This document shows, in pieces, positions 45,184 through 53,947 of a DNA stretch of 64,000 nt. Under the pieces are notes generated by a model. The model was not told where the DNA came from, did not search any database, and worked only from the letters and a program-made list of their open reading frames with translations. Source of the stretch: Hafnia paralvei ATCC 29927 (GTDB taxonomy: Bacteria > Pseudomonadota > Gammaproteobacteria > Enterobacterales > Enterobacteriaceae); assembly GCF_001655005.1 (NCBI RefSeq), contig NZ_LXET01000062.1:60093-124092 (forward strand), given 5' to 3'. The translations under genes were made by a program, and so were the position numbers. Positions within the stretch are counted from its first letter, which is position 1, and each line of letters begins with the position of its first letter.

Positions 45184-47208
45184 TTAGCTTCCGCCCTTTG
45201 CCTTCGCCAACATCGCACGAATATTCGCGACGTTTGCTTGACCCTTTTGCATTCTCTCTTGTGGGCTGACCACTTTACGCTCCGTCTCCCAATTCAGATC
45301 GTCTTGTGGTAACTCTAATAGAAACCGACTTGGCTCAGGACGCACTAATTCTCCGTATTGGCGGCGCTCGCGGCATAGGGTAAACACGAGCTCTTTTTGT
45401 GCTCGGGTTATTCCCACATAGGCCAATCGCCGCTCTTCGTCGACGTTATCTTCGTCAATACTGCTCTGATGTGGCAGTAAACCTTCTTCCATGCCGACAA
45501 GATAAACATACGGAAACTCTAGCCCTTTAGAAGCATGTAGCGTCATTAACTGTACCTGATCGGCCTCATCTTCACTTTCGCCTCGCTCCATCATATCGCG
45601 CAGAGTAAAACGTGTGACGACCTGAGTCAGCGTCATTGGCTCATCAATATCACTGCCTTCTAGCATTTCTGTCATCCAGCTAAACAGCTGATTGACGTTT
45701 TTCATGCGCATTTCGGCTGCTTTTGGGCTAGGCGAGGTTTCAAACAGCCAGCTCTCGTAGTCAACGCCATGAATAAGATCTCGCACCGCCGCTATTGGCT
45801 CACGCTCTGACAGCGCAGAAACTTCCTGCATCCAGTGCGTAAAACGCTGCAGAGATTCTAACCCCCGTCCGGTCAGCGTTTGGCTAAGACCAAAATCAAA
45901 GCTGGCACGGAACAAGCTAATGCCTCGATGATTGGCCCATTCACCCAATTTTTGCAGCGTCGCAGGGCCGATCTCACGCCGCGGCGTATTAACAATGCGC
46001 AGAAAAGCGCTGTCGTCGTCTGGGTTGGTCAGAACACGCAGATAGGCCAATAAATCTTTAATTTCTGGGCGCGAGAAGAATGAAGTCCCCCCGGATATAC
46101 GATACGGAATGCGGTTTTGCATTAGCATTTTTTCAAATACGCGAGACTGATGGTTCCCGCGATACAAAATCGCATAGTCACTATAGGAGGTTTTATTGAT
46201 AAAGTGATGAGCGATGAGCTCCCCCACGACGCGTTCCGCTTCGTGATCTTCATTATTTGCCGTAATGATTTTTAGCTCTTCACCATACCCTAATTCAGAG
46301 AACAGTCGTTTTTCAAATACGTGCGGATTGTTGGCAATGAGAATGTTAGCTGACTTCAGAATGCGCTGCGAAGAGCGATAATTCTGCTCCAGTTTAATCA
46401 CCTGCAAAGCAGGGAAGTCCTCTTTCAGCAATACCAGATTCTGCGGACGCGCACCACGCCACGAATAAATCGACTGATCGTCATCGCCCACGACGGTAAA
46501 TCGTGCTCGATTGCCTACCAACAGTTTTACCAATTCATACTGACTCGTGTTGGTATCTTGATATTCATCCACCAGCAAATAGCGAATGCGCTGCTGCCAA
46601 CGTTCACGCACCTCTTCATTGCTACGCAGCAACAACGTTGGCAACAGGATTAGGTCATCGAAATCAAGCACGTTGCAGGCTTTTAGCTGAGCATCATACA
46701 GCTGATAACAATGCACAAATATCTTGTCGCGCTCAGAAAATGCATGCGTCGCCGCCTGCTGGGGATCGATAAGATCGTTCTTCCAGTTTGAGATCGTCGA
46801 AATCAGTTGCTTGAGCAGATCCTTATCTTTCTCTAGCCATTGTTCAGTCAGATCCGTTAGCAATGCCAGCTGATCCTGATCGTCAAACAATGAGAAATTC
46901 GCCTTCATTCCCAACGCTTTATATTCTCGTTTGATGATCTCTAATCCCAAGGTATGGAAGGTGGAAATCATCAGGCCACGCGCTTCTTTTCGGCCCAGAG
47001 TCTGCGCTACGCGCTCTTTCATTTCACGGGCAGCTTTATTAGTAAAAGTCACCGCGGCAATATGGCGAGCCTGATAGCCACATTCACGGATCAGATGCGC
47101 AATTTTGTTTGTAATAACACGGGTTTTGCCTGAGCCGGCCCCAGCCAGAACTAAACAAGGACCAGTAACAAATTCAACAGCCTGCTGCTGACCGGGATTT
47201 AAACGCAT
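45184..47208 (-). CDS. rep: ATP-dependent DNA helicase Rep
   Basis: Superfamily 1 3'-5' helicase that travels with the replisome through DnaB and clears proteins from DNA. Paralogue of UvrD in this window. ATG 47208 (MRLNPGQQQAVEF) gives 674 aa (E. coli 673). Walker A GAGSGKT at 23-29, VDEYQDTN, GDDDQSIYSWRGA, LMTLHASKGLEFPYVY. The open frame runs 13 codons further up without homology. Confidence 0.97.
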   Translation of the reverse strand: MRLNPGQQQAVEFVTGPCLVLAGAGSGKTRVITNKIAHLIRECGYQARHIAAVTFTNKAAREMKERVAQTLGRKEARGLMISTFHTLGLEIIKREYKALGMKANFSLFDDQDQLALLTDLTEQWLEKDKDLLKQLISTISNWKNDLIDPQQAATHAFSERDKIFVHCYQLYDAQLKACNVLDFDDLILLPTLLLRSNEEVRERWQQRIRYLLVDEYQDTNTSQYELVKLLVGNRARFTVVGDDDQSIYSWRGARPQNLVLLKEDFPALQVIKLEQNYRSSQRILKSANILIANNPHVFEKRLFSELGYGEELKIITANNEDHEAERVVGELIAHHFINKTSYSDYAILYRGNHQSRVFEKMLMQNRIPYRISGGTSFFSRPEIKDLLAYLRVLTNPDDDSAFLRIVNTPRREIGPATLQKLGEWANHRGISLFRASFDFGLSQTLTGRGLESLQRFTHWMQEVSALSEREPIAAVRDLIHGVDYESWLFETSPSPKAAEMRMKNVNQLFSWMTEMLEGSDIDEPMTLTQVVTRFTLRDMMERGESEDEADQVQLMTLHASKGLEFPYVYLVGMEEGLLPHQSSIDEDNVDEERRLAYVGITRAQKELVFTLCRERRQYGELVRPEPSRFLLELPQDDLNWETERKVVSPQERMQKGQANVANIRAMLAKAKGGS

Positions 47209-47290
47209 GAATGACTTAACCTGAATATGATTGCGACAAAAGAACAAGACGGAGGCGAATTGTAGCAGAAACCAAGCAGCGAAAATAAAC

Positions 47291-47962
47291 TCAGCGCGTG
47301 GGTTCTACCTTCAATGCGTTATATACCGAAGCACGTGAAATCCCCAGTTCATCCGCGACAATTTTTGCCGCCCCACGCAGTTGCAACAAACCGGAGGTTG
47401 CCAGATGACGGATCAATACTTTTCGTTGTGGAGCCGATAGCGCACGCGGCTGACTCGACATTGCCGCAGCATAATCTTCAATCGCGCGTTTCACATCCTT
47501 AGACCCGAAACTACTGCGTAAACTTTCCTGAGTAGGAGCATGCTCGCTATCCACAGAGGTAAGCTGAGAAAGCACACGCTGAACGGAATCCAGCAAAGAA
47601 ACATCCATATTCAGGCATAGCGCGGCAACAAACTCGCCCTGACTGTTACGCAAGCCGATCGAGGTACTTTTTGCTGGGCGCCCATCAGGAAATCGATTGG
47701 CGTAATTTTGCACCACATCAGGATAGTGTGGATCTCGAATGCGAGCCAATCCCATCTCGGTTGAGGGGTCGCCAATCTTTCGACCAGACAATGGCTGCTC
47801 TATCGCCACGATAGAATGCATCGGGTTGGTCAGATCGTGCAGTACCACTTCACAGGTAGGCGCAAACATTTCTCCCAACGCTTTAGCAATTTTAGCGCCT
47901 TCACGCAGCAATAGCTGGTTTTCGCTCAACACTTCTGCAGTGGAGCTTTCATTATTTTTCAT
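47291..47962 (-). CDS. YheO-like PAS / DauR-like HTH transcriptional regulator
   Basis: 223 aa. N-terminal YheO-like PAS domain (MFAPTCEVVLHDLTNPMHS near 35-53, ALCLNMDVS near 115) and a C-terminal helix-turn-helix (AAKIVADELGISRASVYNALK). DauR and relatives with this layout control D-arginine or amino acid use. ATG 47962 has AGGAAA about eight bases upstream. Divergent from the dehydratase operon, with a palindrome between, so it is probably the regulator of that operon. Absent from this place in E. coli. Confidence 0.88.
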   Translation of the reverse strand: MKNNESSTAEVLSENQLLLREGAKIAKALGEMFAPTCEVVLHDLTNPMHSIVAIEQPLSGRKIGDPSTEMGLARIRDPHYPDVVQNYANRFPDGRPAKSTSIGLRNSQGEFVAALCLNMDVSLLDSVQRVLSQLTSVDSEHAPTQESLRSSFGSKDVKRAIEDYAAAMSSQPRALSAPQRKVLIRHLATSGLLQLRGAAKIVADELGISRASVYNALKVEPTR

Positions 47963-47991
47963 ATAGCGCTTTCCTTTTTGTTTTACTGATC

Positions 47992-48006
47992 GTATAAAAT
48001 TATACA
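47992..48006. promoter_or_regulatory. Palindrome between the regulator and the dehydratase operon
   Basis: GTATAAA-A-TTTATAC, a perfect 7+1+7 palindrome midway between the two divergent starts. It could be an operator, or two overlapping -10 boxes facing opposite ways. Confidence 0.5.
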
Positions 48007-48042
48007 AAATGACAAAGAAAATTGCACCCCGAGGAGAAAATC

Positions 48043-49029
48043 ATGCCCCTGTTAACGATGGCAGTTAGTGCAGATGATGTAAGAGAAGCGGCAAAAAACC
48101 TTCAAGGTGCGGCACACCGCACCCCAGTTCTCACCTCCACCCAAGCGAACGCTATCACTGGCGCAAATCTGTTTTTCAAATGTGAAAACTACCAGCGAGT
48201 TGGAGCATTTAAGTTTCGCGGGGCTTATAACGCAATAAGCCATTTAACACAGGAACAAAAGAAGCGTGGGGTCGTCGCTTTCTCTTCCGGCAATCATGCG
48301 CAGGCGATGGCGCTAGCGGCACGAGAATTAGAAGTGCCGGTGACTATAGTGATGCCACACAATGCTCCTGCGGCCAAACTAGCAGCAACACGCGGTTATG
48401 GGGCCGAGGTCATTATTTACAATCGCCAAAAAGAAGATCGAGAAGCGATCGCTGCCGATCTGGCGGCTAAACGCGGCTTAAGCATCATACCTCCGTACAA
48501 CCATCCACACGTGATTGCAGGCCAAGGCACCTCAGCTCTCGAGTTATTCGAAGAGGTTGGTGAGCTTGATTTCTTATTTGTCTGTACTGGCGGCGGTGGA
48601 TTACTTTCTGGTTGCACCATCGCGGCTAACCACTTAGCTCCAGACTGTCGTGTATTTGGCGTTGAGCCAGAAGCCGGTAACGACGTTCAGCAATCTTTGC
48701 GCAGCGGGGAGCGCGTTAGCATCCCTGTTCCCGATACTATCGCCGATGGCGCACAAACCCAATGCGTTGGTGAACTAACCTTCCCAATTATTCGGAACTT
48801 TGTCGAAGATATTCTTACCGTCAGCGATCAGCAACTCTGCAATCAGATGCGTTTCTTCATGGAACGAATGAAAATGGTGGTTGAACCCACTGGGTGCTTA
48901 GCCGCTGCAGCAGCGATGAGTGGAAACATTGATATCCGCGGAGCACGTGTGGGAATCATCGTTAGCGGCGGCAACGTAGACGCAGAGTCCTATGGTGACT
49001 TTATTAAACGCGGCCAGAGTCTATCATGA
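48043..49029 (+). CDS. PLP-dependent serine/threonine dehydratase family, probably threo-3-hydroxyaspartate ammonia-lyase
   Basis: 328 aa fold-type II PLP enzyme without the regulatory domain of IlvA. The PLP lysine is Lys57 in GAFKFRGAYNA, a form shared with 3-hydroxyaspartate dehydratases and serine racemases; the phosphate-binding glycines are TGGGGLLSG. The predicted reaction is 3-hydroxyaspartate to oxaloacetate and ammonia, but serine or threonine as substrate cannot be excluded. ATG 48043 with GAGGAG upstream. ATGA overlap with a RidA gene that would clear the reactive enamine/imine. Accessory insert between rep and ppiC. Confidence 0.85.
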   Translation: MPLLTMAVSADDVREAAKNLQGAAHRTPVLTSTQANAITGANLFFKCENYQRVGAFKFRGAYNAISHLTQEQKKRGVVAFSSGNHAQAMALAARELEVPVTIVMPHNAPAAKLAATRGYGAEVIIYNRQKEDREAIAADLAAKRGLSIIPPYNHPHVIAGQGTSALELFEEVGELDFLFVCTGGGGLLSGCTIAANHLAPDCRVFGVEPEAGNDVQQSLRSGERVSIPVPDTIADGAQTQCVGELTFPIIRNFVEDILTVSDQQLCNQMRFFMERMKMVVEPTGCLAAAAAMSGNIDIRGARVGIIVSGGNVDAESYGDFIKRGQSLS

Positions 49030-49406
49030 AAATAATCCATTCAGATAAGTTACCAGCCCCCGGAGGGCACTATTCCCCCGCGGTGCTTTCGGGCAACCAT
49101 CTCTATATTTCTGGTCAGTTACCAATTTCGCTCGACAACCCGCAACCGCGAGGCGATTTAGCCGAGCAGGCGCATGTCGTTTTTAGCAATATTGACGCCT
49201 TGCTAGCTACTGAAAATATTGATAAGTGCCATTTGATCAATGTGCAGATCTATCTTTGTGATGTCGCCCTATGGCCAGAACTCAATCGGCTGTATGCCGA
49301 GTGGATGGGAGATCATCGACCTGCCCGTACCGTGGTACCTTGCTCAGCCCTACATTATGGAGCACTGCTCGAAGTCAGTGCCATTGCAGAAATAACCCTT
49401 AGCTGA
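49026..49406 (+). CDS. RidA (YjgF/YER057c/UK114) family enamine/imine deaminase
   Basis: 126 aa. RidA proteins hydrolyse the 2-aminoacrylate-like intermediates released by PLP dehydratases. LPAPGGHYSPAVLSGNHLYISGQLP at the N-terminus (shown in two parts: LPAPGGHYSPAV and LYISGQLP) and the substrate-binding arginine in RPARTVVPC (near 105) are visible. Four-base overlap with the dehydratase: a functional pair. Not the housekeeping ridA, which lies elsewhere in related genomes. Confidence 0.92.
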   Translation: MKIIHSDKLPAPGGHYSPAVLSGNHLYISGQLPISLDNPQPRGDLAEQAHVVFSNIDALLATENIDKCHLINVQIYLCDVALWPELNRLYAEWMGDHRPARTVVPCSALHYGALLEVSAIAEITLS

Positions 49407-49453
49407 GTACACTAGAGAAAATCTCTCTAATGCCTTCATCTGGAGTATCCTCG

Positions 49454-49735
49454 ATGGCAAAAAACGCGGCAGCATTGCATATCCTTGTAAAGGAAGAAAA
49501 ACAGGCGCTGGATCTTCTCGAACAGCTAAAAAATGGCGGTGATTTTGAGAAGCTGGCCAAGAAACACTCTATCTGCCCATCTGGCCGTAAAGGTGGTCAC
49601 TTAGGTGAATTCAAGCAAGGCGCAATGGTACCTGCTTTCGATAAAGTCGTGTTCTCTTGCCCACTGCTGGAACCTTATGGTCCGCTGCATACACAGTTCG
49701 GTTATCACATTATCAAAGTGCTTTATCGCAACTAG
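49454..49735 (+). CDS. ppiC: Peptidyl-prolyl cis-trans isomerase C (parvulin)
   Basis: 93 aa cytoplasmic parvulin, the same length as E. coli. Conserved AAALHILVKEEKQALDLL, KKHSICPSGRKGGHLGEF and PLHTQFGYHIIKVLY. ATG 49454 with GGAG eight bases upstream; the longer frame from 49430 is not supported. Convergent with ilvC. Confidence 0.97.
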   Translation: MAKNAAALHILVKEEKQALDLLEQLKNGGDFEKLAKKHSICPSGRKGGHLGEFKQGAMVPAFDKVVFSCPLLEPYGPLHTQFGYHIIKVLYRN

Positions 49736-49752
49736 TAAAAATTGAAGCAGTA

Positions 49753-49776
49753 AAAAAGGCGCCTCGGCGCCTTTTT
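49753..49776. terminator. Bidirectional terminator between ppiC and ilvC
   Basis: AAAAAGGCGC and GCGCCTTTTT pair around CTCG. T-runs occur on both strands. Confidence 0.9.
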
Positions 49777-49790
49777 CATGTTTTCGCGAA

Positions 49791-51272
49791 TTAACCCGCC
49801 ACGGCGATACGCTTCATATCTTTCATATAGCCACGCAGCTTATGACCAACGGCTTCAATTGGATGATTGCGAATCGCTTCGTTCACGTCACGCAACTGAG
49901 CGTTATCAACCGCCGTCGCTGTGCTAGCGGCTTTGCCTAAATCGCCAGTTTGCAGTGAAGACATAAACTTCTCTTTCAGCAATGGCACTGCCGCATTCGC
50001 AAACAGATAGTTACCGTATTCTGCGGTATCAGAGATAACCACGTTCATTTCATACAGACGTTTACGGGCAATGGTGTTCGCAATCAGCGGCAGCTCATGC
50101 AGAGATTCGTAATATGCTGACTCTTCAATGATGCCAGAGGCTACCATCGTTTCGAATGCCAGTTCGACGCCCGCTTTAACCATAGCAATCATCAGAACGC
50201 CTTGGTCGAAGTAATCCTGCTCCGCAATTTTGCCTTCGAACTGTGGCGCAGTTTCAAATGCTGTTTTGCCGGTCTCTTCGCGCCAAGTCAGCAATTTGAT
50301 ATCATCTTCAGCCCAGTCAGCCATCATTCCGCTTGAGAATGCGCCAGAAATGATGTCATCCATATGCTTTTGGAACAGCGGAGCCATAATGCCTTTCAAC
50401 TGTTCAGATAATGCATAAGCACGCAGTTTGGCTGGGTTCGACAAACGATCCATCATCAGGGTAATTCCCCCCTGCTTCAGCGCTTCAGTGATGGTTTCCC
50501 AACCAAACTGCACCAATTTTTCTGCATAAGCAGGATCGGTACCGTCCGCCACCAGCTTGTCAAAGCACAGCAAAGAACCTGCTTGCAGCATGCCACACAG
50601 AATAGTTTGTTCACCCATCAGGTCAGATTTAACTTCTGCAACGAAAGAAGACTCCAGAACCCCCGCACGATGCCCCCCAGTGGCTGCGGCCCAGGCTTTA
50701 GCAATCGCCATACCTTCACCCTTAGGATCGTTTTCAGGATGAACCGCAATCAGCGTCGGTACACCAAAGCCACGCTTATACTCTTCACGTACTTCAGTAC
50801 CCGGACACTTCGGCGCAACCATTACTACGGTAATGTCCTTACGAATTTGCTCACCCACTTCAACAATGTTGAAACCGTGCGAGTAACCCAGCGCTGCGCC
50901 ATCTTTCATCAGCGGCTGTACGGCTTTTACCACCGCCGAATGCTGTTTGTCTGGAGTCAAGTTAACCACCAGATCTGCCTGTGGGATCAGATCTTCGTAG
51001 GTACCGACTTTAAAACCGTTTTCGGTCGCTTTACGCCATGAGGCGCGCTTCTCGGCAATCGCCTCTGCACGCAACGCGTAGGACACATCCAAACCGGAGT
51101 CGCGCATATTCAGGCCTTGGTTCAGCCCTTGCGCACCACAGCCAACGATCACCACTTTTTTACCTTTCAGGTAACCCGCTTCATCTGCAAATTCTTCGCG
51201 CCCCATAAAGCGACACTTACCCAGTTGCGCCAACTGCTGACGCAGGTTCAATGTGTTGAAATAGTTAGCCAT
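49791..51272 (-). CDS. ilvC: Ketol-acid reductoisomerase (class II)
   Basis: NADPH-dependent isomeroreductase of isoleucine and valine synthesis. 493 aa, the long class II form with a duplicated C-terminal domain. Rossmann motif VGCGAQGLNQGLN (about 48-60), VAPKCPGTEVREEYKRG, and the Mg-binding Asp/Glu in KSDLMGEQTILCG. ATG 51272 (MANYFNTLNLRQQL). The last 60 residues differ from E. coli by a short insertion. Divergent from its activator ilvY. Confidence 0.98.
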   Translation of the reverse strand: MANYFNTLNLRQQLAQLGKCRFMGREEFADEAGYLKGKKVVIVGCGAQGLNQGLNMRDSGLDVSYALRAEAIAEKRASWRKATENGFKVGTYEDLIPQADLVVNLTPDKQHSAVVKAVQPLMKDGAALGYSHGFNIVEVGEQIRKDITVVMVAPKCPGTEVREEYKRGFGVPTLIAVHPENDPKGEGMAIAKAWAAATGGHRAGVLESSFVAEVKSDLMGEQTILCGMLQAGSLLCFDKLVADGTDPAYAEKLVQFGWETITEALKQGGITLMMDRLSNPAKLRAYALSEQLKGIMAPLFQKHMDDIISGAFSSGMMADWAEDDIKLLTWREETGKTAFETAPQFEGKIAEQDYFDQGVLMIAMVKAGVELAFETMVASGIIEESAYYESLHELPLIANTIARKRLYEMNVVISDTAEYGNYLFANAAVPLLKEKFMSSLQTGDLGKAASTATAVDNAQLRDVNEAIRNHPIEAVGHKLRGYMKDMKRIAVAG

Positions 51273-51445
51273 CGTGTGCTCCATTGTTTTGTTGTTGGAC
51301 GTTGTGTTTTCGCTCTAAAGGCGACGTCTGCAAGTTAATTATTTTTCACTTCCCCGCCTGTCTGTCGGGGAGGTTCTCGTCAAGGAGAATGAACCCATCA
51401 TATGACAGGATTTGTATTGCTTAAATTGATATATTACGAAGATGT

Positions 51446-51464
51446 CATTGCAGTTTTTGCAATG
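51446..51464. promoter_or_regulatory. IlvY operator between ilvC and ilvY
   Basis: CATTGCA-GTTTT-TGCAATG, a perfect seven-base inverted repeat just upstream of ilvY, matching the TTGCA...TGCAA type bound by IlvY. IlvY with acetohydroxy acid inducers activates ilvC from here and represses itself. Confidence 0.75.
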
Positions 51465-51483
51465 TAATGAGCGGAAATCACCC

Positions 51484-52365
51484 ATGGATCTTCGAGATTT
51501 AAAATTATTTATCCACCTAGCCGAATCGCGCCACTTTGGCCGCACCGCGCATGCCGTGCACGTTAGCCCATCAACGCTCTCACGACAGATCCAACGGCTC
51601 GAAGAAGAACTCGGCCAGCCGCTGTTCTTGCGTGATAACCGAGATGTTCGGCTAACCAGCGCCGGTGAACAGTTCAAAATCTTTGCTCAACAAACGCTGC
51701 TGCAATACCAACAGTTGCGCAATGCACTCGGACAGACTGGGCCAGCACTCACTGGAGAACTACGTCTGTTCTGCTCGGTGACTGCCGCCTACAGCCACCT
51801 GCCGTCAGTGCTTGATCGCTTTCGTGCTCTGCATCCGTTGGTCGAGATCAAGCTCACCACCGGTGACGCCGCCGATGCCGTCAGCAAGATTCAGTCGGAC
51901 GAAGCCGACCTCGGCATCGCTGGTCGCCCAGAAACACTGCCCACCAGCATTGAATTCACCAAGATTGGTGAGATCCCGCTGCGTCTGATTGCCCCTGCGC
52001 TACCGTGCCACATTCGCTCTTTAGCGCTTGCAGAGCAGCCTGACTGGTCACAGATTCCCTTTATCCTGCCGCAGCATGGGCCTTCGCGTCAGCGAATCGA
52101 TCTGTGGTTCCGTCGGCAAAAAATCAGTAACCCGCAAATCTACGCCACTGTCTCCGGCCATGAAGCGATTGTGTCGATGGTCGCGCTCGGCTGCGGCATC
52201 GCCCTGTTACCCGATGTGGTGCTGAATAACAGCCCTGAGTCAATTCGTGCTCGTATCACCGAACTTGAACATGTCTCGATGGTTGCTCCTTTCGAATTGG
52301 GCGTTTGCGTGCAGAAAAAACGGTTGGAAGAGCCGTTGATTCATGCATTCTGGCAGCTGTTATAG
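51484..52365 (+). CDS. ilvY: LysR-type activator IlvY
   Basis: Positive regulator of ilvC responding to acetolactate/acetohydroxybutyrate. 293 aa. N-terminal winged helix (AHAVHVSPSTLSRQIQRLEEELG, shown in part: HVSPSTLSRQIQRLEE) and C-terminal inducer domain with LFCSVTAAYSHLPSVLDRF. ATG 51484 (MDLRDLKLFIHLAE) fits E. coli; an upstream in-frame ATG would lie inside the operator. Confidence 0.96.
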   Translation: MDLRDLKLFIHLAESRHFGRTAHAVHVSPSTLSRQIQRLEEELGQPLFLRDNRDVRLTSAGEQFKIFAQQTLLQYQQLRNALGQTGPALTGELRLFCSVTAAYSHLPSVLDRFRALHPLVEIKLTTGDAADAVSKIQSDEADLGIAGRPETLPTSIEFTKIGEIPLRLIAPALPCHIRSLALAEQPDWSQIPFILPQHGPSRQRIDLWFRRQKISNPQIYATVSGHEAIVSMVALGCGIALLPDVVLNNSPESIRARITELEHVSMVAPFELGVCVQKKRLEEPLIHAFWQLL

Positions 52366-52385
52366 CCACCAGCACCCTCTTCAAA

Positions 52386-53945
52386 TCAGCCCTTCAAGAA
52401 GAAACGGAAAGCCGGATTATCCGTTTCATCATGACACTCATAGCCAAGTTCATGCAGTCGCGATTCAAAGTTTGGATCGCTATCTGCACGTTCAAACGCA
52501 GCTAGAACGCGGCCAAAATCGGTGCCATGACTGCGATAATGGAATAACGATATATTCCAATGGGTGCCCAGCGTACTTAAAAACTTCAGCAACGCACCTG
52601 GCGACTCAGGGAACTCAAAGCTGTAAAGTCGCTCCTGCAGTGGTTTAGATGGACGTCCCCCGACCATATAACGCACATGCAGCTTCGCCATTTCATCGTC
52701 AGAAAGATCGACTACCTGATAACCGCCATTCTGCAACAGTGCTAAAATCTCTTGTCGCTCCGCCACTCCGCGCGTTAGACGTACACCAACGAAAATGCAG
52801 GCACTATCAGCATCGGCATAGCGATAGTTAAACTCAGTGACCGAACGGCCACCTAACAATTGGCAAAATTTGAGGAAGCTGCCCTGCTGCTCTGGGATCG
52901 TCACGGCTAATAGCGCTTCGCGTTGTTCGCCAAGCTCACAGCGCTCAGAAACATAGCGCAAGCCATGGAAATTAAGGTTGGCTCCCGAAAGTACATGCGC
53001 CAATCGCTCTCCCTGTATCTGATGCTGCTGAACGTATTTCTTCAAACCCGCTAGCGCCAATGCACCAGAAGGTTCTGCCACAGCTCGCACATCTTCGAAC
53101 AGATCTTTCACTGCCGCACAGATCGCATCGCTATCGACGGTGATCACATCGTCTAGGTATTCGCGGCAAAGGCGGAAGGTTTCATCACCGATGCGTTTCA
53201 CCGCCACACCTTCAGCAAATAAGCCAACACGGGCTAAATCTACCGGATGCCCCGCATCCAACGCCGCGCGTAAACAGGCCGAGTCCTCGGCTTCAACGCC
53301 GATCACCTTAATCTGCGGCATCAGCTGTTTGATCAACACCGCGACACCAGCGGCTAAGCCACCGCCACCAACGGGAACAAACACGCGATCCAGATGAGCA
53401 TCCTGTTGTAACAACTCCATAGCCAAAGTGCCTTGGCCCGCGATAACCGCCGGGTGATCGAAAGGAGGAACAAACGTCAGATTTTTGCTCTTGGCTAATT
53501 CAATCGCGTAGGCTTTGGCTTCATCAAAATTTGCACCGTACAGCACGGCTTCACCGCCAAAGCCACGCACCGCATCTACTTTAATATCAGCGGTAGATAC
53601 CGGCATCACAATGGTGGATTTAATGCCTAAACGTGAGGCGGAAAGCGCGACTCCCTGAGCATGGTTGCCTGCGGAGGCCGTTACCACACCGTGAGATTTT
53701 TGCTCTTCGTTAAGACCGGCGATCATCGCGTAGGCCCCACGCAATTTGAAGCTGTGCACTGGCTGACGATCTTCTCGTTTGACTAAAACCGTATTGCCAA
53801 TTCGTTCGGATAGCTTAGTCATGGTCTGCAGCGGGGTTACCTGAGCAACCTCATACACTGGAGCTCGTAACACCGCACGCAGATATTCAGCTCCACAGGG
53901 CTGCTCTGGAAGCACTTCTTTTTGCGCCTTAGCAGAGGAAGTCAT
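52386..53945 (-). CDS. ilvA: Biosynthetic threonine deaminase
   Basis: Threonine to 2-oxobutanoate, the committed step of isoleucine synthesis, inhibited by isoleucine. 519 aa. PLP lysine in HSFKLRGAYAM (near 66), GGGGLAAG loop, and two C-terminal ACT-like regulatory repeats (EQQGSFLKFCQLLGG and FPESPGALLKFLSTLG), which the short dehydratase at 48043 lacks. Two bases after ilvD; last gene of the ilv operon. Confidence 0.97.
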   Translation of the reverse strand: MTSSAKAQKEVLPEQPCGAEYLRAVLRAPVYEVAQVTPLQTMTKLSERIGNTVLVKREDRQPVHSFKLRGAYAMIAGLNEEQKSHGVVTASAGNHAQGVALSASRLGIKSTIVMPVSTADIKVDAVRGFGGEAVLYGANFDEAKAYAIELAKSKNLTFVPPFDHPAVIAGQGTLAMELLQQDAHLDRVFVPVGGGGLAAGVAVLIKQLMPQIKVIGVEAEDSACLRAALDAGHPVDLARVGLFAEGVAVKRIGDETFRLCREYLDDVITVDSDAICAAVKDLFEDVRAVAEPSGALALAGLKKYVQQHQIQGERLAHVLSGANLNFHGLRYVSERCELGEQREALLAVTIPEQQGSFLKFCQLLGGRSVTEFNYRYADADSACIFVGVRLTRGVAERQEILALLQNGGYQVVDLSDDEMAKLHVRYMVGGRPSKPLQERLYSFEFPESPGALLKFLSTLGTHWNISLFHYRSHGTDFGRVLAAFERADSDPNFESRLHELGYECHDETDNPAFRFFLKG

Positions 53946-53947
53946 GG

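Noticed and set aside
50583..51041. 152-codon plus-strand ORF inside ilvC
   Set aside because: Shadow of ilvC codon structure on the opposite strand.
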